DNA of 64,000 nt from Neptuniibacter sp048548695 (GCF_048548695.1 NZ_JBLYIF010000003.1); one strand, 5' to 3'. Positions 8,812 through 17,964 are shown, counted from the stretch's first letter. Numbers and translations are program-made. Notes: generated by a model from the letters alone, not told the origin.

Positions 8812-9105
8812 CTATTCACGATCCATGAAATCCACATAGATCTCTAGAGCCTTCGGAGGCAGTTTCAGCAGACTTTCTTCTATCCCTTCGTCAGAATACG
8901 CTTCATATACTGTTGGATCGTAGGTAGTGACTTTTTCATCAATCACTACGTACTGAGTGCTACCTAGTGTTTTACCTGTTAGCTCACCAGTGAGTATCAA
9001 CTTCTTGATCGTTTTTGCAGTTGGGGCTGATCCTTCAGCAAAAAACGTTTCTCTAAACTGAGAGATTCTCATCAATTTAGGATTTTGCTCATCGTTCTTA
9101 GGCAT
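8812..9105 (-). CDS. Excisionase-like / winged-helix DNA-binding protein
   Basis: This 97-aa protein has an N-terminal MerR/Xis-like winged-helix pattern, RISQFRETFF followed by TAKTIKKLILTGEL and a GKTLGSTQYVV wing. This is seen in recombination directionality factors of tRNA-inserted islands. It would bend DNA at the island ends and favour excision, and it might also repress or activate the operon. It is the only gene in the island with a recognisable mobility role. It sits at the end nearest the right repeat, with the phased boxes at 9211-9332 directly upstream. No integrase partner is encoded. The assignment rests on pattern and position and is therefore moderate. Confidence 0.6.
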   Translation of the reverse strand: MPKNDEQNPKLMRISQFRETFFAEGSAPTAKTIKKLILTGELTGKTLGSTQYVVIDEKVTTYDPTVYEAYSDEGIEESLLKLPPKALEIYVDFMDRE

Positions 9106-9210
9106 CTGTTACGCACTATTACTTTCCTATGAAAGGAAAAATACTAGCATCGTCTTTAGGAAAAGAACGCCCCCAAAAAAGAGATAATTGAAGGTATGAA
9201 TGACTCAATT

Positions 9211-9333
9211 TCGTAACACATTTCAGAACACATTCTGCTAGTAATAGCTGTGTTTTCGTAACACACTTTTTAGTTTCAAAATTGATTTTTTGAGCGGATT
9301 TACCCGATTTTACACACTTTAGTGTGTTACGAT
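9211..9333. repeat. Right-end TCGTAACACA boxes
   Basis: TCGTAACACA occurs at 9211-9220 and 9256-9265, and inverted (TGTGTTACGA) at 9323-9332, where it is part of an ACACAC-TTTA-GTGTGT palindrome. The 9106-9397 stretch has no gene. These boxes share the TAACACA core with the left-end octamers and are probably binding sites for the recombination proteins. Confidence 0.65.
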
Positions 9334-9397
9334 AAAATACTATAAGATTATGATATAGAAAGGTTTTTACAGGCTTTAAAGGATGAAAGGCCCTGTG

Positions 9398-9436
9398 ATG
9401 TCAAGGTAGCGCTCTAACCAACTGAGCTATAGTCCT
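9398..9436 (-). repeat. Island attachment repeat, right copy: orphan 5' half of tRNA-Val
   Basis: An exact 39-bp copy of the tRNA-Val 5' half ends in the anticodon loop and is not followed by a 3' half. It still lies behind what looks like the original tRNA promoter at 9449-9476, so it is the remnant of the ancestral gene start. Confidence 0.9.
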
Positions 9437-9448
9437 GAAGTGCGGTGT

Positions 9449-9476
9449 ATTATACGGTTGGGCTGGGTGTGTTCAA
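9449..9476 (-). promoter_or_regulatory. Ancestral tRNA-Val promoter, now facing into the island
   Basis: TTGAAC (9476-9471), a 16-bp spacer and TATAAT (9454-9449) form a near-consensus sigma70 promoter 13 bp before the orphan tRNA half. Transcription would continue leftward into the excisionase-like gene and possibly the operon, all of which are on the same strand. I see no strong terminator between 9397 and 9106. Confidence 0.75.
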
Positions 9477-9624
9477 TACTTTCTTGCAGAAAATTTCATT
9501 TCTTTAATATTGATTGTCAGTCTGATGATTTGAACACCGTCAAACTCAGCGGCGGTAGGCCGCAGCAGTTAAGTGGTTATTGTCTCAACTGCTGCGATTG
9601 CAGCATGACAATGTATCAATCCGT

Positions 9625-10395
9625 TTAAATTCGTTGCAGTAATTGATTCTTTTTCGTGGTGAACTCTTCATCAGAAATGGCCCCTGCATCCCGCAGGCGC
9701 GCCAGTTTTTCGATCAGGTCCAGCGCTTCATTAGACGATTCTGTGTGCGGCGCGGAGTACTGCGGGGCCGTATTTTGTGGTTCCGGTTGGCTGTACTGTG
9801 GCGCATTGTTTTGCGGTTGGGCAAAGTTGGTATTCGGTTGTGCCGGGACTCCGGGGCCAGAGACAATGGGCAGGCTGCTTACGGCGACGGTTCCGTATTG
9901 GCTGCTGAAGGTTAATGACGTATCTCCACCTTGCTGCTGGCTTACCCCGCTGATCTGGTGATTCAGGGTGTCATATACAGTGACTTGACCAAAATGCTCT
10001 ACCGCCAGGCGTCCGGGAAAAACCGCGTAGCGAATATCGTTTTGTCCGCCGGAGCTGAAAGGCGCTCCAAGGTCAGCAGGCCACCATTGATTACTGCCGG
10101 GTGTGCCCGGTTTAACAACAGGAAATACCTGCAGGTTCGCAAGGCCGTTTGAAAGCTCATTACAGAGGTTATCAACTGTCGCTTTTAACCCGTGATTAAA
10201 CATGTCGCCTACCATCGTCATGCCACCGCGCATCCATTGCCCGGAGCCTCCGAGTTCAGGGCAGTTAAACTGCGCCATGCTCCCGCCGCCGTTGTTAACA
10301 GCAATTAACATATGGATGACAGCATCTTGGCTCAGATTGTAACGTTGCGCTACATCCTGCACCAATTGAGTGCCTTGTGGCGTAAGGGTTTGCAT
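9625..10395 (-). CDS. SHOCT-domain protein of unknown function
   Basis: The 256-aa protein ends in a SHOCT motif (residues about 224-256, with LARLRDAGAISDEEF), a short helical hairpin found at protein termini and thought to mediate oligomerisation or binding. The first 170 residues are rich in glycine and resemble no enzyme I know. A low-complexity linker rich in proline, glutamine and asparagine, with three AP/PQYS-type repeats, occupies about residues 175-220. No signal peptide is evident. It is the first gene right of the island and is co-oriented with the STAS-like gene upstream at 10544, though about 150 bp separate them. Confidence 0.75.
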   Translation of the reverse strand: MQTLTPQGTQLVQDVAQRYNLSQDAVIHMLIAVNNGGGSMAQFNCPELGGSGQWMRGGMTMVGDMFNHGLKATVDNLCNELSNGLANLQVFPVVKPGTPGSNQWWPADLGAPFSSGGQNDIRYAVFPGRLAVEHFGQVTVYDTLNHQISGVSQQQGGDTSLTFSSQYGTVAVSSLPIVSGPGVPAQPNTNFAQPQNNAPQYSQPEPQNTAPQYSAPHTESSNEALDLIEKLARLRDAGAISDEEFTTKKNQLLQRI

Positions 10396-10543
10396 GGGGA
10401 TCTCCAGTTTTTGGTAGGCGTTATGAAAGACCGCCCTTTGGACAGCAATTATACAGCAATTAGATAAGAATTAATGACTGGCAAGCTCAGTTGGCTAGAT
10501 AAATCTAGCTTTTTAAAACACTGTTTTTCGGGCTCAGCGTAGC

Positions 10544-10951
10544 TCAGGTCTGATCGCCAAAGGGGTAGGGGGTATTCTCTTCTTCATCCTCGTCATTCAA
10601 CCAGTGCATGGCCTGCAGTAGCTGGCTGGCTGAGAAATGTTTCAGTTCGCCCCGAGTAAAGTGACTGGCGAGCCTGGATGCCCATTCGAGCCAATCCGGT
10701 CCGCCGACAATGGCGCAGCGGTATAACTGATCGCCGTGTGCCAAGCCAAAACGTGCATCTTCCCACATGGCACCGGGTTGCCAGCCTTTGAAATGTGGAT
10801 CGAGAAACAATAGCAGGCGTGGTTCCGGGTGGGCCTGGCTGACATGTTCAAATAGCGGCAGGAAAGTGGTTTTATAGTCCTCTGCTGTCAGCTCGTCAGT
10901 GGCCTGTAAGACCATGATATCGCCTGTGGTTTCCGGTAGAACATATAACAT
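10544..10951 (-). CDS. SpoIIAA/STAS-like protein
   Basis: This 135-aa protein starts MLYVLPETTGDIMVLQATDELTAEDY, which matches the small SpoIIAA-like (STAS/Sec14-type fold) family, with alternating strands and helices and a conserved DPHFKGW segment. Members are soluble, are often stress-associated and have no known catalytic residues. The C-terminal end is acidic (LNDEDEEEN). It lies next to the SHOCT gene on the same strand and about 170 bp from the divergent cobalamin riboswitch. A role in B12 uptake is not indicated. Confidence 0.75.
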   Translation of the reverse strand: MLYVLPETTGDIMVLQATDELTAEDYKTTFLPLFEHVSQAHPEPRLLLFLDPHFKGWQPGAMWEDARFGLAHGDQLYRCAIVGGPDWLEWASRLASHFTRGELKHFSASQLLQAMHWLNDEDEEENTPYPFGDQT

Positions 10952-11120
10952 TTCACACTCCCTTTATTGGCTTGGGCTACTGGCGGTGGCCATTATACGG
11001 TGCCGCGTTTTGTGTGGCATCTTCAGTTTCGTTCATATTGTAACGAACGTCATTCATTTGACCCGGCCAGAGAGCATGGTATGGTTGCGCCCGCTGACAG
11101 CTTGATGTGTCGGCGCACGT

Positions 11121-11267
11121 AATGGTGCCTTGACGGCTTCATAGGGAACACGGTGCAAAACCGTGGCTGCCCCCGCAACTGTAATCAGAGAGTTGCAGCT
11201 TCAAATACCACTGGCCCCGGCCGGGAAGGTGAGCTGCCGCGATGACCTGACAGCCAGGATACCTGCC
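11121..11267 (+). promoter_or_regulatory. Cobalamin (B12) riboswitch
   Basis: The RNA carries the class signatures in order: GGTGCC at the P1/P2 side, AGGGAACACGGTG, the B12-box core GCTGCCCCCGCAACTGTAA (11168-11186), CCACTGG, GGGAAGGTGAGC, and the closing AGCCAGGATACCTGCC ending at 11267. It lies about 170 nt before btuB, so adenosylcobalamin binding should lower expression of btuB and the genes behind it. The ribosome site TTAGGAG just before btuB is the probable regulated element. Confidence 0.93.
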
Positions 11268-11439
11268 ATTACGACAGCCTTAATCGGCTGTGTGTCACCT
11301 GCCAGACAGCGGAGGGCTGGACTGGGCGGACTGCGCATAGGTGACAATATGCTTATATTGTTGCCGGTGTTGTTAAGCCAGATTCCGCCTAGGCCAGGAT
11401 TGACCACCGGCTCTTGATAGATCTTATTAGGAGCAGTAC

Positions 11440-13317
11440 ATGTCACGATTTCTCCATCTCCCGCTTACTCTGTTATCCACAGCCATGGTGTGTGCTCAGC
11501 CGGTATACGCTGACAGTGCTGATCAGTCTTTTCTGGTAGTCGCGTCCCGTGTTGATACGGCGCGTTTTGAAACCGGCAGTTCGGTTTCTGTATTGGATCA
11601 GTCAGAACTGGCTGCGCGTCAGGTTAGAACGGTTGCCGAAGCGTTGCGCACGGTGCCCGGAGTCAGCGTGGTTCAGGCGGGTGGCCCTGGCGGGCAGACC
11701 CAGGTAAGGATTCGCGGTGCTGAAGCCAACCACACCTTGGTACTGCTGGATGGCATCGAAGTGAGTGCCACGTCTGGTACCGACTTTGACCTCGCCCATA
11801 TACTCACCTTGAATGTCGAGCGGATCGAAATTCTGCGGGGAGCGCAGACTGCACTGTGGGGGCCGGATGCGCTGGGTGGTGTGATTAACATCATTACTCG
11901 TAAAGGGCAGGGCGCGCCGGAATATAGCGTGCAGATGGAGGCGGGTCGTTATGACAGTCATCAGGAAACCCTGACCCTGCAGGGTGGCTCCGATAAAGGT
12001 CACTATGCACTGGCGGTCAGTCACCAAAAGACCCGCGGTATTTCAGTGGCACCAGAAGCGCTGGGTAACACAGAGCGTGACGGTTATCGTAATCAGACGC
12101 TGAATCTGAAAGCAGGCCTTTACCTCAGCGAGCGGGCCGAGCTGGATCTGGTACTGCGTCACACCAAGGCGGACGTGGCATATGATTTCAACCCGTTCGA
12201 TGCCGATGCGACGGCCGATGTCGCCCAGACATTTGCTCGTGTCGGCGGCCGCTGGCAGAGCCAGGATCTGCACTGGCAGCATAAACTCGACCTGTCTTTG
12301 GCGGATAATGACCGTGATGATTATAGTGCCGGTGTGCACTCGACAGTGAACCGGGGACGCAAAGAAAAACTGGCGTATCAGGGCACCTATCAGTGGAGCG
12401 AAGGGCAGGCGGATCAGCACTTGACCCTGGCACTGGAAGGGGAAAATGAAGCCTTTATCAACGAATATATTCATCCTATGTGGGGTTATCGGGTTGATAA
12501 AACCCACCAGACTCGTGGTGCGGCGTTGGAATATGGCCTTAACCTGGAGCAGGACCTGTACTTAATTATGGATCTGCGTCGGGACAAGAGTAATCTGTTT
12601 GACCATGAGACGACTTGGCGGTTGGCAGTGGCTTCATGGTTGGGCGAGCAGGTCCGGTTGCACAGCAGTATTGGCAAGGGGATCAAATACCCTTCGCTGA
12701 CTGAGCTGTATGGCTACTCGACAGACTTTATCGGTAACCCAGATCTGAAGCCGGAACGTGCCCGCACCATTGACCTGGGTGCGGAATACCATTTCGCCCA
12801 GCTGGATGGACTGATAGACCTGACATTGTTCCGTAACCGAGTGGAAGACCTGATAGTCGGGGCGGGTATTAGCTCGTTAAACACTGAGCAACAAGCGACA
12901 CTGAAAGGTGTTGAGCTGGCGCTGGAGCTGAAACCGAGTGACCGCTTAAGGCTCAATGCCAGTTATACCTACACCGCGACCGACGACGGTACGGGCGCTG
13001 ACCTACAGCGTCGCCCACGCCATTCTGTCAGCTTGGGGAGTAGCTACCTGCTGTCAAATGGTAAGACTGAATTGACTACGACGTTTCATCACCAGGGCAA
13101 ACGTTATGACACTAACTTTAACGTCTGGCCTGCAGAGCGGGTGACCCTGGGTAGCTATACCCTGCTGGATCTGGCACTCAGTCACCAGTATTCTCCAGCA
13201 TTGAGTCTATATGCACGCTTGGATAATACATTTGATCAGGATTATGAAGAGGTGTTTGAGTACGCCAGCGAAGGTCGCATGCTCACCCTGGGCTTTACCT
13301 GGACCGGTGGGCTCTGA
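11440..13317 (+). CDS. btuB: TonB-dependent vitamin B12 receptor
   Basis: The 625-aa outer-membrane receptor binds cobalamins and imports them using TonB energy. A signal peptide ends at VYA-DSADQ. The TonB box region reads SFLVVAS. The plug domain follows with LRTVPGVSVV, RIRGAEANHTLVLLDG and ALGGVINIITR. The rest is a 22-strand barrel ending ...RMLTLGFTWTGGL. It is the first gene behind the cobalamin riboswitch and is followed by btuF, btuC and btuD, which supports the B12 assignment over other TonB receptors. A good ribosome site (AGGAG) precedes the ATG. Confidence 0.93.
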   Translation: MSRFLHLPLTLLSTAMVCAQPVYADSADQSFLVVASRVDTARFETGSSVSVLDQSELAARQVRTVAEALRTVPGVSVVQAGGPGGQTQVRIRGAEANHTLVLLDGIEVSATSGTDFDLAHILTLNVERIEILRGAQTALWGPDALGGVINIITRKGQGAPEYSVQMEAGRYDSHQETLTLQGGSDKGHYALAVSHQKTRGISVAPEALGNTERDGYRNQTLNLKAGLYLSERAELDLVLRHTKADVAYDFNPFDADATADVAQTFARVGGRWQSQDLHWQHKLDLSLADNDRDDYSAGVHSTVNRGRKEKLAYQGTYQWSEGQADQHLTLALEGENEAFINEYIHPMWGYRVDKTHQTRGAALEYGLNLEQDLYLIMDLRRDKSNLFDHETTWRLAVASWLGEQVRLHSSIGKGIKYPSLTELYGYSTDFIGNPDLKPERARTIDLGAEYHFAQLDGLIDLTLFRNRVEDLIVGAGISSLNTEQQATLKGVELALELKPSDRLRLNASYTYTATDDGTGADLQRRPRHSVSLGSSYLLSNGKTELTTTFHHQGKRYDTNFNVWPAERVTLGSYTLLDLALSHQYSPALSLYARLDNTFDQDYEEVFEYASEGRMLTLGFTWTGGL

Positions 13318-13324
13318 TCAGGTC

Positions 13325-14257
13325 ATGACACGTGTTGGGCTGGTCCTGTTGCTGGTACTGACTGTGCCGGTACAGGCAGGGCTACGCCCCGGGCTGTTCA
13401 GTGATGGCCTGCTGCAATCCAGTCAGTTGCTGGGCGAGCAATTTCCCAAACAGCTGCTGGATCCGTTGGGTGGCAGTCATGTTTTGCCCGCACCACCCTC
13501 CCGTATTGTCTCGGCCACGCTGGCCAGTGATGAAATGCTGGCTGCCCTCGGCGCGACCCAGCGGGTTGTCGGGGTCACCCATCTGGTTGATAACCCTCGG
13601 TTATCCAATGTGCCTGATGTCTATCCCGCCAGTGTGGCGCGAGTGAGTGGTGATATTGAATCGATTCTGGCGCTGCAGCCTGATCTGGTGATTGTCGCCA
13701 GCTATACCCGGGTTGAAACCGTGCGCTTGTTGTTGGGGGCGGGCATTCCGGTGCTGCGTTTACAGGCACCGCTGTCTTTGGCCGATCTGGAGCGCAACCT
13801 GACGCTGTTAGCGCACCTGACCGGCCATACTGAGACGCTGGCTGCGTTGGTGGCGGGCTGGCAGACTGTTGTCCCGGTCAATTCGTCCCAGCCACGTGTG
13901 CTCTATTATGACCTTTCTGGCAGTTCAGTGGGGCCGGGTGATCTGACGCATGAGTTAATTGAACGGGCTGGCGGCTACAATGTGTTGCGGGATACCGGGT
14001 TGCAAGGTGTGCAGCGCCTCTCTGCCGAGCAGGCTATCAGCCTGCAGCCTGACGTTATCTTGTTGAGCGGCTGGGATATTCAAGCTAAGGCAGATCAACA
14101 GATGTACACGAACCCCGCCTGGCAGAACGTACCGGCAATAAAGCAGCGCCGGGTGTGTGTGCTGCAAGGTGCATGGCGCTCCTCAGCATCGCATTTTCGC
14201 TGGCAGGGGTTTGCCCAGATTCAGCAATGCTTGATGGATAGGGAGGAACAGCCTTGA
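13325..14257 (+). CDS. btuF: Periplasmic cobalamin-binding protein
   Basis: The protein of about 310 aa has a signal peptide (MTRVGLVLLLVLTVPVQA) and a class III helical-backbone binding fold: RIVSATLASDEMLAALG, then VVGVTHLVDN, LALQPDLVIV and LLSGWD. It delivers B12 to the BtuCD transporter. The ATG at 13325 is used because it gives an immediate signal peptide 7 bp after the btuB stop; a longer frame from 13211 would overlap btuB. The residues before the binding domain (GLRPGLFSDGLL...) are longer than in E. coli BtuF. Its stop overlaps the TTG start of btuC. Confidence 0.85.
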   Translation: MTRVGLVLLLVLTVPVQAGLRPGLFSDGLLQSSQLLGEQFPKQLLDPLGGSHVLPAPPSRIVSATLASDEMLAALGATQRVVGVTHLVDNPRLSNVPDVYPASVARVSGDIESILALQPDLVIVASYTRVETVRLLLGAGIPVLRLQAPLSLADLERNLTLLAHLTGHTETLAALVAGWQTVVPVNSSQPRVLYYDLSGSSVGPGDLTHELIERAGGYNVLRDTGLQGVQRLSAEQAISLQPDVILLSGWDIQAKADQQMYTNPAWQNVPAIKQRRVCVLQGAWRSSASHFRWQGFAQIQQCLMDREEQP

Positions 14258-15279
14258 GGCATAAGCAAGCTGGCATCGTGGCGCTGTTCATTGCGTTGCT
14301 GGTGGCACTGGCCTTATTGAACCTGTTGCAGGGTCCTGCCGAGATCGGTGTTATCGCGGGCCTGCAGTTGATGGCGATGCAGCTGGGCTGGTTATCGCCG
14401 GAGACGCTGCCTGCCTGGCAGTTGGATATCATGCAGCATGTGCGTGAACCCCGGGTGCTGGTGGCGATGTTGAGTGGTACCTGTTTTGCGCTCAGCGGCG
14501 CGGTAATGCAGGGGTTGTTCCGCAATCCACTGGCTTCACCTTCAATTCTTGGCGTGTCTTCCGGTGCGTCGCTGGGCGCGGTGATTGCCCTGTATCTGGG
14601 ACTGGCATCGGTGTCAGTGTGGGCACTGCCCTTGCTGGCTGGACTGGGTGCCGCCGGTACGCTGTTGCTGGTATATCGTATCGCCTTGCTGGCCGGTCAT
14701 ACGGTGATGAGTACCCTGCTGCTGGCGGGTATTGCGGTGGGGGCCATGAATGGTGCCGCCGCCGCTTTTGTGCTGGCGCTGTCTCTGGAGCAGTGGGAGG
14801 TTGGTCGGATGATAGTCTACTGGACCATGGGTGGGCTTGAGGCGCGAACTTGGGACCATGTATTGCTGATCCTGCCGGTTGTTTTGTTGTTGCCGCTGGT
14901 ATTCGCCCAGGCGCGGCGATTGGATATGTTGATGCTGGGTGAGGTGCATGCCGCTTCGGCGGGGCTGGATGTGGCACGGACCCGGCTGCTGTTGCTGGTG
15001 CTTACAGCCGTGATGATTGCCCTGGCTGTTTCGGTCAGCGGCGGCATCGGTTTTATTGGCCTGGTGGTGCCCCATGTGGTGCGGCTGCTCATTGGCACCA
15101 ACCATCGCTGGTTATTGCCAGTTTCTGCGTTGGGTGGCGCGGTATTTTTGCTGCTGGCAGATTTGATCAGTCGCCAGCTGTTCAATGATGGCAGTGTACC
15201 CGTGGGTGTGATAACTGCGGCCTTTGGTGCCCCGTTCTTTCTGTTCTTGCTGGTACGTCGGCGTTGGAGTCTGGGGTAA
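14254..15279 (+). CDS. btuC: Cobalamin ABC transporter permease (FecCD family)
   Basis: The 341-aa inner-membrane protein has about ten hydrophobic helices and the FecCD signatures REPRVLVAMLSGTCFALSGA, GLFRNPLASPSILG and GGIGFIGLVVPHVVRLL. It forms the membrane channel of the B12 importer. Translation starts at a TTG that overlaps the btuF stop (TTGA), with a GGGAGGA ribosome site inside btuF, so the two are coupled. The alternative would be an iron-siderophore permease, but the riboswitch and btuB argue for B12. Confidence 0.9.
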   Translation: MRHKQAGIVALFIALLVALALLNLLQGPAEIGVIAGLQLMAMQLGWLSPETLPAWQLDIMQHVREPRVLVAMLSGTCFALSGAVMQGLFRNPLASPSILGVSSGASLGAVIALYLGLASVSVWALPLLAGLGAAGTLLLVYRIALLAGHTVMSTLLLAGIAVGAMNGAAAAFVLALSLEQWEVGRMIVYWTMGGLEARTWDHVLLILPVVLLLPLVFAQARRLDMLMLGEVHAASAGLDVARTRLLLLVLTAVMIALAVSVSGGIGFIGLVVPHVVRLLIGTNHRWLLPVSALGGAVFLLLADLISRQLFNDGSVPVGVITAAFGAPFFLFLLVRRRWSLG

Positions 15280-15282
15280 ACA

Positions 15283-16086
15283 ATGGCTTTTCTACGGTGT
15301 GAACAGCTCAGTTATCAGTATGCAGATCAAACCGTACTGCAGCCGACTACGCTGGAATTTAAAGCCGGACAGTGTGTTGGCCTGATCGGCGCTAATGGCG
15401 CGGGAAAATCGACACTGTTGCAACTGCTGATGGGCCTGAAACCGCCTCATGCAGGGCGGGTGCAATTGCAGGATGAGGATATCGCCCGTTGCTCTCGCGA
15501 GACTATCGGGCGGGCATTGTCTTATGTGCCACAGTACAGTCCGGATGATGTTGGTCTGAGTGTAACGGATGTGGTGGCTATGGGCCGTTATGTACATCAA
15601 CCGCGCTGGCTGGGTGTTAATCCGGCAGATCAGGCAGTCATATCCCTGGCATTACAGCAGACCGACCTGACTGCCTTGGCAGCGCGCCCCTTGCATGCAC
15701 TGTCTGGGGGGGAACGGCAGCGGGTGTTTATTGCCCGGGCACTGGCGCAGCAGGCGGCTATGCTGTTGCTGGATGAACCCACCGCCAGTCTGGACCTGAA
15801 TCACCAGTTGGAAGTGATGCAGTTGCTATCTGAGTTTGTAACCCGTGGTGGTGGCGTTGTGATTGCCTTGCACGATCTGAACCTGGCAGCGCGTTTTTGT
15901 CAGCGTTTGGTATTGCTGAGTGCAGGCCAGGTGGTGGCAGACGGTTCCCCGGCAGAGGTCCTGACACCGGATAATCTGGCCAGTTATTTTCAAGTGCATG
16001 CCGAGGTAACGGTGGAGGCCTCGACGGGCGGGTTACGCATCAATCCGCTAGCACCGGTGGCAGAGGACTACTCCAGCCGGAACTGA
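15283..16086 (+). CDS. btuD: Cobalamin ABC transporter ATPase
   Basis: The 267-aa ATPase drives the importer. Walker A is GANGAGKST (about residues 37-45), the signature is LSGGERQR, Walker B with the catalytic glutamate is MLLLDEPTASLD, and the switch histidine lies in VVIALHDLNLAAR. It begins 3 bp after btuC. Its last 19 bp overlap the 3' end of the convergent TonB-like gene. Confidence 0.93.
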   Translation: MAFLRCEQLSYQYADQTVLQPTTLEFKAGQCVGLIGANGAGKSTLLQLLMGLKPPHAGRVQLQDEDIARCSRETIGRALSYVPQYSPDDVGLSVTDVVAMGRYVHQPRWLGVNPADQAVISLALQQTDLTALAARPLHALSGGERQRVFIARALAQQAAMLLLDEPTASLDLNHQLEVMQLLSEFVTRGGGVVIALHDLNLAARFCQRLVLLSAGQVVADGSPAEVLTPDNLASYFQVHAEVTVEASTGGLRINPLAPVAEDYSSRN

Positions 16087-16832
16087 AATTTGAACAACTG
16101 CTGCTCGGTGATTCGGCCGACAGCATGGGTTTGAAACCGTTCGAGATAGATAAACCTGATTACCGCTTGGTCCAGCAGTTTGTGATGACTTGATTGTACC
16201 AATTCATGCCGTGTTACCTTGCCGTGCTGATTTAGCCAAAGCTTGACTCTGACCTCGCCCTCTTGCTGTCGACGGACGGCCAGGGGTGGGTAATTGGGAG
16301 TGCGGCCTGATACAACCGTCAGCGCAGGGGGAGTACTTACCTCAGAAGTCACTTTGTCGCTGGGCGGTTTGGCGGGTGACAGAGTGCTTGCTGTGGTGTT
16401 GGTCTGACCACTGGCAAACACCGGCTCCGGTGGTTGGGTCGTCTGGCTGCGTTTGGGTGTCGCGGGTGGCGCTGTTCTGGGCGCAGGCGTTGGTTTGGTT
16501 ATTGCGGGAGAGGGCTGCAAATCCGGCTCATGCTGGTTTGGCTGGGTGTTAGCAGGCTTGTGTTTTGCAATTTCCTCGGTAATAGCGGAGGTATCGGCTG
16601 GGCTGTCAGGTAGTTCAGCCGCCTTGGTTTCAGGTATGACAGAGTCAGTCGGTTGAGCCGCTGTAATTTGTACCGTGACGGCTCCGCCACCCTGTTGTGG
16701 ATCGCTATAATCCCGAATGCTGACCCACTGTAGCAAGGCGGCGTGAGCTAGCCCTGCCAGTAGCAGGGCAAGTATCAGGGGTAATCGCCGCGCCAGCCAT
16801 GAAGGTTTTGCGGCTGCAGTTGGATTAGGCAT
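16068..16832 (-). CDS. TonB-family energy transducer
   Basis: The 254-aa protein has one N-terminal transmembrane helix (about residues 16-33), a long proline/threonine-rich periplasmic spacer with repeated PAP/TPK segments, and a C-terminal TonB domain (PNYPPLAVRRQQEGEVRVKL...GKVTRHELVQSS). It would transmit proton-motive force to outer-membrane receptors. BtuB next door is the obvious client, although no ExbB or ExbD is present here. It is convergent with btuD with a 19-bp overlap of coding ends, and about 14 bp downstream of pyrC on the same strand. Confidence 0.88.
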   Translation of the reverse strand: MPNPTAAAKPSWLARRLPLILALLLAGLAHAALLQWVSIRDYSDPQQGGGAVTVQITAAQPTDSVIPETKAAELPDSPADTSAITEEIAKHKPANTQPNQHEPDLQPSPAITKPTPAPRTAPPATPKRSQTTQPPEPVFASGQTNTTASTLSPAKPPSDKVTSEVSTPPALTVVSGRTPNYPPLAVRRQQEGEVRVKLWLNQHGKVTRHELVQSSHHKLLDQAVIRFIYLERFQTHAVGRITEQQLFKFQFRLE

Positions 16833-16846
16833 TACCGCGGCCGGAA

Positions 16847-17881
16847 TCAGTCCTGCACAACACGCCAGTGAATCGTTTCACCCGCCCGGATTGGGACTAG
16901 TTGGCTATCGCCCAGGGGATAAGTGGCTGGTACCGTCCAGGGGGCACGTTCCAGAGTGATCTGGTCACTGTTGCGGGGCAGGCCATAAAAATCAGGGCCG
17001 TTGAAACTGGCGAAAGCTTCCAGTTTGTCCAGCGCATTCATCTGCTCGAAGACTTCCGCATACAGCTCTATGGCGGCATGAGCGGTATAGGAACCGGCAC
17101 AACCGCAGGCCGCTTCTTTGGCATGTTGCAGATGTGGTGCGGAATCAGTGCCCAGGAAAAAACGCTTGCTGCCGGAGGTGGCGGCACGTAACAGGGCCTG
17201 CTGATGGGTATTACGCTTCAGGATCGGCAGGCAGTAATAGTGCGGACGAATACCGCCCGCCAACATATGGTTACGGTTATAGAGCAGGTGATGAGCGGTG
17301 ATGGTGGCTGCCAGATTTTCATTGCCTGCTGCAACAAACTCAGCAGCGTCCTGAGTAGTGATATGTTCCAGTACTACTTTCAGTTCCGGGAAATCTTTTA
17401 GCAGCGGCGCCAGTGTGCGCTCGATAAAGATTTTTTCACGGTCAAAAATATCGATTTCGGCATCGGTTACTTCACCGTGGATCAGTAACGGCATACCTTC
17501 TGCCTGCATCATTTCCAGTACGGGATAGATGTTTTTTACTGAGGTGACACCAGAATCTGAATTGGTTGTTGCGCCGGCAGGGTACAGTTTTGCGGCATAG
17601 ATATGGCCACTTTGACGCGCCTCACGAATGATTTCGGGTGCAGTATTATCAGTCAGGTACAACACCATCAGGGGCTTAAAACCCTCCCGATGCGATTGCT
17701 GCAGGATACGATCCCGATAAGCCAGCGCCATCTCAGTATCGGTGACCGGGGGCACTAGATTGGGCATGACAATGACTCGCCCCATATAGCGGCTGGCATC
17801 AGGTACAGTGTGTTGTAGGGAGGCGCCATCACGCAGGTGAATGTGCCAATCGTCGGGTCGGGTAATAGTCAGTGTGGTCAT
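16847..17881 (-). CDS. pyrC: Dihydroorotase
   Basis: The 344-aa enzyme closes N-carbamoyl-aspartate to dihydroorotate in pyrimidine synthesis. Class II features are clear: metal-binding DWHIHLRDG at residues 11-19, the carboxylated lysine in AAKLYPAGATTNSDSG, further histidines in LIHGEVTD and VLEHITT, and the aspartate in LGTDSAPH. Length matches E. coli PyrC (348 aa). It is probably transcribed with the TonB-like gene behind it. Confidence 0.95.
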   Translation of the reverse strand: MTTLTITRPDDWHIHLRDGASLQHTVPDASRYMGRVIVMPNLVPPVTDTEMALAYRDRILQQSHREGFKPLMVLYLTDNTAPEIIREARQSGHIYAAKLYPAGATTNSDSGVTSVKNIYPVLEMMQAEGMPLLIHGEVTDAEIDIFDREKIFIERTLAPLLKDFPELKVVLEHITTQDAAEFVAAGNENLAATITAHHLLYNRNHMLAGGIRPHYYCLPILKRNTHQQALLRAATSGSKRFFLGTDSAPHLQHAKEAACGCAGSYTAHAAIELYAEVFEQMNALDKLEAFASFNGPDFYGLPRNSDQITLERAPWTVPATYPLGDSQLVPIRAGETIHWRVVQD

Positions 17882-17964
17882 AACGCTATACAGGAAGCAG
17901 GAAGTGAACGGGCAGCCCGATTAGCGTCGGGCAATAGCGCGCCAGTATAGCGTTTTTTGACAGA

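Noticed and set aside
9561..9592. Terminator formed by CAGCAGTT...AACTGCTG behind the SHOCT gene
   Set aside because: The arms pair but no T-run follows on the minus strand, so support is weak.
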